11,634 nucleotides of DNA, taken from positions 1 to 11,634 of the forward strand of contig JBBQRG010000084.1 in NCBI GenBank assembly GCA_038215095.1. Direction: 5' to 3'. The position numbers and the translations under genes are program-made. The stretch's first letter is position 1, and each line of letters starts with the position of its first letter. This DNA is from DATACN01 sp038215095 (lineage in GTDB: Bacteria; Actinomycetota; Thermoleophilia; Solirubrobacterales; Thermoleophilaceae). The notes under the pieces are model-generated. The model was not told where the DNA came from, did no database searches, and worked only from the letters and a program-made list of their open reading frames with translations. This document shows positions 6,526 to 11,634 of the stretch, piece after piece.

Positions 6526-8024
6526 CCGCGGTCGGCGGCGTGGCACGAGGCCGCGTCGCCGCACGCCTCGAAGCGCGCGACCAGCGCCCGCAGCGCGGCG
6601 CGGCGCTTGGCGGAGAGCTTGCCGGCCACGTTGTGGCGCTCGAGCGGGTCCTTCTTGAGGTTGTAGTACTCGGAGCGGTACTTCGAGTCGTCGTACTGGA
6701 CCCATAGCGAGTTGCGGAAGCGCAGCGCCTTGTAGCTCGGCGGGTTGCCGTGGCGCGGGGTGGCGGCGTCGGGATCCGACGGGTTCGTGTTGGGGCCGTG
6801 GTGCTCGATCAGCGTGACCTTGCGCCAGGTGCGCACGCGGTCGCCGCGCAGGAAGCCCGCCAGGCTGCGGCCCTCGACGTTCGCGCCGACCGGCGCGCCG
6901 GCCAGCCGCTGGAAGGTCGGGCGCAGGTCGGTGTTCGCCACGATCGACTGAACCGACCTGCCGCGCGGCACGCCGGGCCCCACGACTACGAGCGGCACGT
7001 GGATGTCGTGGTCCCAGGCGGTCTGCTTTCCGGACAGCAGGCGGCGGTCGCCCATGTGGTAGCCGTTGTCGGAGCTGAACACGATGTAGGTGTTCTTCAC
7101 GACGTGCAGGCGACGCAGCTCGGCGCGGATGTCGCCGATCATCTTGTCCACGGCCTGCACGGCCTGGGCGCGCTTGCGGAAGCTCTGGTCGAGGTTGGCG
7201 ATTTCCGGCTTGGTCAGCCCCTGTGTGCTCAGCCAGGCCGGGCGCGGCTTGGCCTGGGGGCGGTTGAAAAGCTTGGTGCGCGGCACGTGCGCGTTGGGGA
7301 AGCGGTTGGCGTCGCGCGGGGCCGGCGTGTACGGGGCGTGGGGGGCGAAGGTGGCCAATTCCAGCATGAACGGGTGGCCGCGCTTGACTGACGCGCCGAT
7401 GAAGTCGCGGCCGCGGCGCGAGATCACGTCGGTCAGGTAGTCCTGCGGCGTGTTGCCGTAGTGCACCACCTGCGGCTGGCCGCCGACCGTCTTCTGCAGC
7501 AGGTTGTAGTTGAAGTTCGGGTAGCCGTTGCCGGCCACCGACCAGGCCGACCAGCCCGGCGGCACGTAGCGCGGCGCGCCGTCCACCATGCCGCGCGGCG
7601 TGTAGCCGTTCAGGTACTTGCCCATCATCGCCGTGTCGTAGTTGCGGGCCTGAAGGCTGGTGGCGAAGGTGTCCTTCTCGTCGTTCTGGTGGAACACGTG
7701 GAAGCCGCCGTCGGGCCCCATGTTGGTGATCACGCCCGTGCTGTGCGGGTAGCGGCCGCTGAAGATCGTGGAGCGCGACGGGCAGCACAGCGAGTCGGTC
7801 ACGAAGTAGCGCTTGAAGGTGGTGCCGCGCTTCTGCATCGCCTGCACCTGCTTCATATACGGCACCAGGTTGCGCGACAGGTCGTCGGTGAGCACGAACA
7901 CGAAGTTCGGGGGAGGCGGGCTGGCGGCGGGCGCGGAGCCGGAGGGTCCGCCACCGCCAGCGAGAGCGATCGCGACGAGTCCGACCAACGCGCTGACCGC
8001 CACCAGGTAACGCCTTCCTCCCAT
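6522..8024 (-). CDS. Type I sulfatase (arylsulfatase / GlcNAc-6-sulfatase-like), exported
   Basis: A 500-residue alkaline-phosphatase-fold sulfatase that hydrolyses sulfate esters. Residues 1-22 are a signal peptide or N-terminal anchor, followed by a Gly/Pro/Ser-rich linker. The core opens with NFVFVLTDDLSRN (metal ligands Asp47, Asp48). CCPSR at 80-84 is the C-x-P-S-R motif whose Cys80 must be turned into formylglycine by a separate enzyme. Also visible are GKYLNGY (Lys136), HAPYTPAP (His229), SDNGYHMGD (Asp319, Asn320) and Lys333 in SGKQ, so the active site looks complete. GKYLNGY and the VITNMGPDGG segment resemble N-acetylglucosamine-6-sulfatase relatives, suggesting a glycan substrate; this is inference. 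It starts 38 bases after the GT-C-like gene on the same strand and is probably its operon partner. A longer frame up to 8144 runs through upstream coding sequence and is not favoured. Confidence 0.92.
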   Translation of the reverse strand: MGGRRYLVAVSALVGLVAIALAGGGGPSGSAPAASPPPPNFVFVLTDDLSRNLVPYMKQVQAMQKRGTTFKRYFVTDSLCCPSRSTIFSGRYPHSTGVITNMGPDGGFHVFHQNDEKDTFATSLQARNYDTAMMGKYLNGYTPRGMVDGAPRYVPPGWSAWSVAGNGYPNFNYNLLQKTVGGQPQVVHYGNTPQDYLTDVISRRGRDFIGASVKRGHPFMLELATFAPHAPYTPAPRDANRFPNAHVPRTKLFNRPQAKPRPAWLSTQGLTKPEIANLDQSFRKRAQAVQAVDKMIGDIRAELRRLHVVKNTYIVFSSDNGYHMGDRRLLSGKQTAWDHDIHVPLVVVGPGVPRGRSVQSIVANTDLRPTFQRLAGAPVGANVEGRSLAGFLRGDRVRTWRKVTLIEHHGPNTNPSDPDAATPRHGNPPSYKALRFRNSLWVQYDDSKYRSEYYNLKKDPLERHNVAGKLSAKRRAALRALVARFEACGDAASCHAADRG

Positions 8025-8062
8025 GCGCCCCAGAACCCGAGTCGCGGCGAGAAGGTGCGGTG

Positions 8063-9415
8063 CTACGCGTACGAGCGGCGCAGCTCGCGCGCGAAGAGCA
8101 CCGCGAGCGCCGCGGCGATCGCGCCCGCCAGCCAGAACGGCCACTCACTGGTGCCGTTGAACGCCGGCAGCACGCGCGTGAGCGGGCCGAACGGGGCCTC
8201 GGGCAGGTCGGCCACGAGCGAGCCGCCGCCGACGCGGGCGTGCAGGTAGAGCCAGAGCGTGGCGCCCAGCGTGAGCGCCATCAGGGCGAGGCCGGCGCGC
8301 GGCGCGTGGCGAAAGCCCCAGGCCGTCAGCGGGATGGCAAGCGGCAGCGCGGCCAGCAGCTGCCGGCCCGGGAACCAGAAGCCGAACATCGTGGGCGCGC
8401 CGAACACCGCCACCAGCAGCTGGGCCGCCAGCACAGCCGCGCACAGACCCGCCGTCAGCTCGATGTCGCGCACGCCGGGCATCGCCCGCGCCAGCCGGTC
8501 GCGCCGCGAGCGCCACAGCCACCACAGCCCGGCGAAGGCAAGCGCCAGCACGGGCGCCCAGCGCAGCAGGCCGTAGCCGCGGTCGATGAACAGGGCCACG
8601 GCGCGGTAGGCCCGGTCGAGGTAGCCGCCGGGGAACGTGGCGCCTGTCGGGCTCCCGGGCTCCGCGGCGTACGGGGTCAGGCCGCCGTAGATGCCCTCGC
8701 TGATCGCCACGAACAAGGTCACGCTGAAGAGGGAGAGCTCGACCACGCCGATGGCGAGCGTGCGCCGCCGCGCCCGCCACAGCCCGCGAGCGCCCAGGGC
8801 GCCCACCACGAGACCGGCGAGCACGAACTTCGTGTCCAGCCAGGGAAGTGCGCCGAGCAGGCCGAAGCAGGCGAACGCCGCCCTCCGCGACGGCTGCGCG
8901 TCGAGCTTCAGGGCCAGAAGCGCGGCGGCGGCGAGCATCGCCCCGGCCGTCAGGTCGGGATAGACCGCCGTCCCGTAGGCGAGGAACGGCGGCGACAGAC
9001 CCACCGCGGCCGCCGCGCCGAGAGCCCAGGGGTCGGGCACGACCCTGAGCGCCAGCCGGTAGGCGAACACCACCCCGAGCGCCGCGATCGCCGCGAGAAA
9101 CAGCTCGACCCCCTTGGCGCCGCCAATCGCGAAGGCCGGGGCGATCAGCAGCGGAAAGCCGACGCCGTGCGGCTCGTTCAGCCGCCCCTTCGTGAGCCGC
9201 CCATGCTTTGCAAGCGTCCGGGGGTAGAAGTCGCGATAGGCCTGAGTGGCGAACTCGTCCCGTACGTCCACGTCGCCGTCATCCACGATCGACTTCGCCG
9301 CGAGCAGGTAGTGAGGCTCGTTCCCGGCATAGTCGGAGTTGCCGAACGCGTGGAGACCGAGCGTGGATGCGTAGGCGGCGAACAGCAGCAGCCAGAGGGC
9401 GGCGGCGCGGCGCAT
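8063..9415 (-). CDS. Polytopic membrane protein, GT-C-like glycosyltransferase
   Basis: A 450-residue membrane protein with about ten hydrophobic segments. After the first helix (residues 5-24) comes an extracytoplasmic loop with NSDYAGNEPHYLLAA (Asp28, Glu33), SIVDDGDVDVRDEF and later NEPHGVGFPLLIAPAF. This pattern, an acidic residue and PHY just after TM1 followed by a DGD segment, is typical of actinobacterial GT-C or PMT/ArnT-like proteins that move sugars from polyprenyl-phosphate carriers. The remaining helices are Ala/Leu-rich with short basic loops (RARRRT, WRSRRDR). No soluble catalytic domain is fused. The donor and acceptor cannot be told. It is the first gene of a probable pair with the sulfatase, hinting at a surface glycan that is both built and desulfated. 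A 28-bp space separates it from the divergent TfoX-like gene. Confidence 0.75.
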   Translation of the reverse strand: MRRAAALWLLLFAAYASTLGLHAFGNSDYAGNEPHYLLAAKSIVDDGDVDVRDEFATQAYRDFYPRTLAKHGRLTKGRLNEPHGVGFPLLIAPAFAIGGAKGVELFLAAIAALGVVFAYRLALRVVPDPWALGAAAAVGLSPPFLAYGTAVYPDLTAGAMLAAAALLALKLDAQPSRRAAFACFGLLGALPWLDTKFVLAGLVVGALGARGLWRARRRTLAIGVVELSLFSVTLFVAISEGIYGGLTPYAAEPGSPTGATFPGGYLDRAYRAVALFIDRGYGLLRWAPVLALAFAGLWWLWRSRRDRLARAMPGVRDIELTAGLCAAVLAAQLLVAVFGAPTMFGFWFPGRQLLAALPLAIPLTAWGFRHAPRAGLALMALTLGATLWLYLHARVGGGSLVADLPEAPFGPLTRVLPAFNGTSEWPFWLAGAIAAALAVLFARELRRSYA

Positions 9416-9431
9416 GAGCGGGTGAGAGTGC

Positions 9432-9437
9432 CAGAGT
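9432..9437 (+). promoter_or_regulatory. Possible -10 box (CAGAGT) for the TfoX-like gene
   Basis: CAGAGT is one base away from TANNNT and lies six bases before GTG 9444. The context CAGAGTTCCGGCGTG closely resembles TAGAGTGCTGGCATG before the GlsB-family gene. The whole divergent space is only 28 bp, so the promoter of the minus-strand gene must overlap it. Confidence 0.3.
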
Positions 9438-9443
9438 TCCGGC

Positions 9444-9776
9444 GTGGCCTACGACGAACAGCTCGCGAAGCGGATCCGCGGCGTCCTCGCCTCGCGCGAC
9501 GACGTCGACGAGCGCAAGATGTTCGGCGGCATCGCCTTTCTCCTCAGCGGCAACATGTGCGTGGGCGTTCGCGGCGACCAGCTGATGGTCCGCGTCGAGC
9601 CCGAGGCCACCGACGAGCTGATCGCGTCCGAGGCGGGCACGGACCTGATGTCGATGGGCGAGCGCATGATGAAGGGCTGGCTCGGCGTCTCGCACGACGC
9701 GGTCGCCGAGGACGCCGACCTCGAGCGCTGGGTCAGGCGCGGCGAGGAGTTCGCCTCGAGCCTGCCGCCGAAGTAG
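9444..9776 (+). CDS. TfoX N-terminal domain protein
   Basis: A 110-residue cytoplasmic protein consisting only of a TfoX N-terminal domain. The core is visible as ERKMFGGIAFLLSGNMCVGVRGDQLMVRV at about residues 23-51, followed by a Met-rich stretch (DLMSMGERMMKGWLGV) and a C-terminal helix. The name comes from the Haemophilus/Vibrio competence regulator TfoX/Sxy, but stand-alone N-terminal-domain proteins are widespread in bacteria without known competence, and their function is not established. The GTG start gives MAYDEQLAKRIR, a standard beginning for the family. The alpha/beta hydrolase gene starts seven bases after the stop, so the two are probably co-transcribed. Confidence 0.88.
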   Translation: MAYDEQLAKRIRGVLASRDDVDERKMFGGIAFLLSGNMCVGVRGDQLMVRVEPEATDELIASEAGTDLMSMGERMMKGWLGVSHDAVAEDADLERWVRRGEEFASSLPPK

Positions 9777-9783
9777 CGCAGCC

Positions 9784-10398
9784 GTGCCGGCGATCGTCTG
9801 CCTGCACGGCCTCGGGCGGTCCGTGCACGACTGGGACGGCGTCCGCGATGGCCTGGCGCGCTACGGGGACGTGCGGGCGATCGAACTTCCTGCCGAGCTA
9901 CCCGCGCCGGCGGTCCTGATCGGCCATTCGATGGCTGGGGTGGGAACGCTGCGTCGCGCGGCTGCCGACCCCGACCGGGTCGTTGGCGTGATCCTCACCG
10001 GCAGCTTCTTCCCACCCGCTCGCAACGGTCGCAGCACCGCGGCCGCGCTGCGCGACTACGGCTCCCACCGGATCGCGGTCGCGCGCGAGCTGGCGGCCAG
10101 GCCCGGGCGGCCGCGGCCAAGCGGCTCCGGCGCCCGCGGACTGGGCTCACTGGCGCGGCTTGGCCTACGCCCCTCGGCCTTCCACGCGATCGCGAGCCAG
10201 GTCCGCGCGCCCGTGCTCGTGGTGCACGCCCGCGACGACCACTACGTGCCGATCGACTTTGCGCTGGCCGCCGCGGCGCGCCACCCGGCCTGGCAGGTCA
10301 GCCTGCTCGACACGGGCGGCCACAACGCTCACGTCGACCGCCCGGACGACTGGCTGGCCGCTACCGGTCCGTGGCTCGAGGCCCTGCTCGCGCCCTAG
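9784..10398 (+). CDS. Small alpha/beta hydrolase
   Basis: A 204-residue alpha/beta-hydrolase-fold protein, shorter than the usual 250-300 because the cap region is reduced to about 50 residues. The strand and oxyanion-hole motif CLHGLG is at residues 6-11. The nucleophile elbow GHSMAG places Ser49 in GxSxG. The acid is Asp151 or Asp152 in HARDDHYVP, and the general base is His180 or His183 in GGHNAHVDRP. The catalytic triad is therefore complete. Substrate is unknown; esterase, lactonase or lipase-like roles are equally possible. The GTG start seven bases after the TfoX-domain gene gives the family's typical N-terminus right before the first core strand. Its TAG stop overlaps the stop of the convergent DUF6946-like gene in a shared CTAG. 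Confidence 0.88.
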   Translation: MPAIVCLHGLGRSVHDWDGVRDGLARYGDVRAIELPAELPAPAVLIGHSMAGVGTLRRAAADPDRVVGVILTGSFFPPARNGRSTAAALRDYGSHRIAVARELAARPGRPRPSGSGARGLGSLARLGLRPSAFHAIASQVRAPVLVVHARDDHYVPIDFALAAAARHPAWQVSLLDTGGHNAHVDRPDDWLAATGPWLEALLAP

Positions 10399-11156
10399 CT
10401 CGAAGGGGCCGGCGGGGTGCTGAGCTTCGCGATGTATAGCGGCATCGAGGCCGGAACGCGCTCGCTGCCGCCGTGGAGCTTCAGGGGCCCGACGATCCAG
10501 GACTCGTCGTCCCCCGTCACGGTCTTGCCGAAGGCTGCGTAGACGAAGTCGCGCAGGTCGTTCTCGTTGCGCTTGCGCTTGTCCTCGTTGATGCGCTTGT
10601 TGAGCAGCTCGTGGATGCAGAGCACGGCCTGGTCGGCTCCGGCGTCCACGGCCGCGGCAGTGGTGCCCGCCACGGCGCTGAAGAGCTGCCAGCGCAGCTC
10701 GAGCCGGCGCGGGTCGGCGCCCGCCTCCCAGCCGGCGATCGCGTGCGTCAGCCCCTGCATGCGGTCGAGCACGTTGGTGTGCTCGTTCTTGCCGATCTTG
10801 CGCCGGGCCGCGCTGCGGTGCTCGCCCAGCTTCTGCCCGAAGCCCTCGTCGCTCTTGCCCTCGATGCTCACCACGGTCGTGCCGCCGGCGGCCTCGCCGA
10901 TCAGCAGCAGGTCGTGGCTGTAGTTGCCCTGGAACGCGTCGAAGCTCGTCTGCGCGCCGGCCACGCCGCGCTTGACCTCGAAGCCGGCCGTGCCGGTCAC
11001 CTCGTCGAGCAGCAGGCGCAGCGCCTCGAGCCCGTGGTCGCTGGTCCACGAGCGGGCCAGGCCGGCCTTCGTCCGCTTGCCCCAGCCTCTGGCGCTGCGG
11101 ATCTCCTTGCCGCTGCGGCTCTTGAGGTCGAAGGGGGGTGCCATCGCGGGGCGCAT
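10395..11156 (-). CDS. DUF6946-like protein, possible PD-(D/E)XK nuclease fold
   Basis: A 253-residue soluble protein. The first 40 residues are basic. The core then reads SWTSDHGLEALRLLLDE, SFDAFQGNYSHDLLLIGEA and VVSIEGKSDEGFGQKLGEH. The Asp in SHDLLLIG, followed by a strand ending EGK, has the spacing of a PD-(D/E)XK active site. Further along, LELRWQLFSAVAGTTAAAVDAGADQAVLCIHEL resembles from memory the RYQLLHRTASA...A..VHSF region of DUF6946 proteins. I therefore place it near that family, whose function I do not know to be established. No methylase, helicase or toxin partner is adjacent, so a restriction or defence role is not supported by context. ATG 11156 has a weak GGA upstream; ATG 11144 is a possible alternative. 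It lies 36 bases after the helical small protein, in the same direction. Confidence 0.6.
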   Translation of the reverse strand: MRPAMAPPFDLKSRSGKEIRSARGWGKRTKAGLARSWTSDHGLEALRLLLDEVTGTAGFEVKRGVAGAQTSFDAFQGNYSHDLLLIGEAAGGTTVVSIEGKSDEGFGQKLGEHRSAARRKIGKNEHTNVLDRMQGLTHAIAGWEAGADPRRLELRWQLFSAVAGTTAAAVDAGADQAVLCIHELLNKRINEDKRKRNENDLRDFVYAAFGKTVTGDDESWIVGPLKLHGGSERVPASMPLYIAKLSTPPAPSS

Positions 11157-11192
11157 TTCAGCAGTTCCGGAGACGCGTGGTCCGGGAGGCTT

Positions 11193-11459
11193 CTAGCCGC
11201 CGCGCTTCAAAGCGCTTTTCACCTCATCGACCACTGCCTGAAGCCGGGGCGTGGCCGCCTCCTCGGCAATCTGCACACGGTCCGGCCCAAGGTGGTCGGC
11301 AAGTTCGATCTGGTACTTCCCCCACTGTTCCATCGCAAGCTCAGCCTGCTCCAGCCATCGATCCATCCACTGCTTGAACTCATCGATCCGGGCGTCGTCG
11401 CTGGATAGACCTTTCGCCGCCTCGATGAGGACAACCGGTACGTCCTCTGGGGCTTTCAC
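11193..11459 (-). CDS. Unrecognised 88-residue helical protein
   Basis: I do not recognise this protein. It is 88 residues, charged and predicted almost entirely helical, with no signal peptide, membrane segment or Cys. A middle stretch EFKQWMDRWLEQAELAMEQW (three Trp, regularly spaced) looks like an amphipathic helix or coiled-coil. The tail VVDEVKSALKRGG is also helical. Reality of the gene is supported by GAGGGG six bases before the GTG at 11459, one of the better ribosome-binding sites in the window, and by its position ten bases after the acyl-CoA dehydrogenase stop. Its base composition is lower than its neighbours: about 58-60% GC by hand count over 11341-11460, against about 80% in a sample from the GT-C-like gene. 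It may be a small accessory or a recently gained gene. Confidence 0.65.
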   Translation of the reverse strand: MKAPEDVPVVLIEAAKGLSSDDARIDEFKQWMDRWLEQAELAMEQWGKYQIELADHLGPDRVQIAEEAATPRLQAVVDEVKSALKRGG

Positions 11460-11469
11460 GGGCCACCCC

Positions 11470-11634
11470 TCAGCAGCCGAGCTGGCGGGCGATCACCATC
11501 TGCTGCACCTCGTCGGTGCCCTCGCCGATGGTGAGGATCTTCGCGTCGCGATAGAAGCGGCAGACCGGATATTCCTCGATGTACCCGTAGCCGCCGTGGA
11601 TCTGAACCGCTTCCTCTGAGGCCCGCACGGCGAG
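11470..11634 (-). CDS. Acyl-CoA dehydrogenase, C-terminal fragment
   Basis: The last 54 residues of an acyl-CoA dehydrogenase; the rest lies beyond the right edge. The visible part contains AVQIHGGYGYIEEYPVCRFY, then RDAKILTIGEGTDEVQQMVIARQLG and a TGA stop. QIHGGYGY and EGT-x-E-VQ are hallmarks of this FAD flavoprotein family, which oxidises acyl-CoA to trans-2-enoyl-CoA and passes electrons to ETF. The Gly in EGTDE, where short- and medium-chain enzymes carry the catalytic Glu nearby, is in the usual context, but chain-length specificity (short-chain, isovaleryl or other) cannot be settled from this tail. It appears to lead an operon with the small helical protein, and perhaps the DUF6946-like gene. 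Confidence 0.95.
   Translation of the reverse strand, partial: LAVRASEEAVQIHGGYGYIEEYPVCRFYRDAKILTIGEGTDEVQQMVIARQLGC

Noticed and set aside
5989..8148. A 719-residue minus-strand frame covering the sulfatase and the transporter
   Set aside because: It is out of frame with the sulfatase, Arg/Pro/Gly-rich and without motifs; the CCPSR and metal-ligand motifs are in the other frame.
8060..9919. A 619-residue plus-strand open frame antisense to the GT-C-like gene and running past it
   Set aside because: Its translation is Arg/Ala/Gln-rich with no domain, and the opposite strand has a clear membrane protein. It is a high-GC shadow.
10395..11459. A defence or toxin-antitoxin island made of the small helical protein and the possible nuclease
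   Set aside because: The pair is separated by 36 bases and follows an acyl-CoA dehydrogenase. There is no partner enzyme, antitoxin-like DNA-binding motif or mobile element nearby.

Overview
The window is a very GC-rich (roughly 70%), gene-dense bacterial chromosome segment. Codon use, TANNNT boxes a few bases before start codons (leaderless-type transcription) and the gene mix suggest an actinobacterium. My best guess is the Thermoleophilia (Solirubrobacterales-like), but this is inferred from general resemblance and not from a marker gene. I saw no rRNA, tRNA, IS element, integrase, CRISPR array or phage gene. Most of the content looks like ordinary chromosomal housekeeping and stress genes.

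Layout, left to right. (1) 2-2061 (+): the C-terminal part of an FtsX/MacB-type ABC permease, coupled by a GTGA overlap to a small VOC (glyoxalase-fold) protein. (2) 2097-3227 (+): a secreted protein with six RTX-type calcium-binding nonapeptides followed by a domain carrying M15/LAS-type zinc-peptidase motifs. (3) 3334-5603 (+): a MeaB-type GTPase, a GlsB/YeaQ small membrane protein and a CHAD protein. The TAG stop codons of the first two also form a likely -10 box for the next gene. (4) 5527-6525: a Fur-family repressor (-) with a PerR-like ligand set, divergent from a short VIT1/CCC1-type transporter (+). The 45-bp space between them holds an imperfect palindrome that covers both putative -10 boxes. 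The repressor's 3' end overlaps the CHAD gene antisense by 77 bp. (5) 6522-9415 (-): a GT-C-like polytopic membrane protein followed by a type I sulfatase with a CCPSR formylglycine motif. (6) 9444-10398 (+): a TfoX N-terminal-domain protein and a small alpha/beta hydrolase. (7) 10395-11634 (-): the 3' end of an acyl-CoA dehydrogenase, an unrecognised 88-residue helical protein, and a DUF6946-like protein with a possible PD-(D/E)XK core.

The most coherent functional unit is the regulator/transporter pair at 5527-6525. A PerR/Fur-type sensor probably controls itself and a divalent-metal (Fe/Mn) exporter-like protein that lacks the usual cytosolic metal-binding domain. The RTX plus M15-like fusion and the DUF6946-like protein are the next most interesting. 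Gene packing is tight: two convergent pairs share a CTAG tetranucleotide as overlapping stop codons. No stretch over 300 bases lacks a gene; the longest gap is 3228-3333. I did not find convincing evidence for a wholly new multi-gene system.
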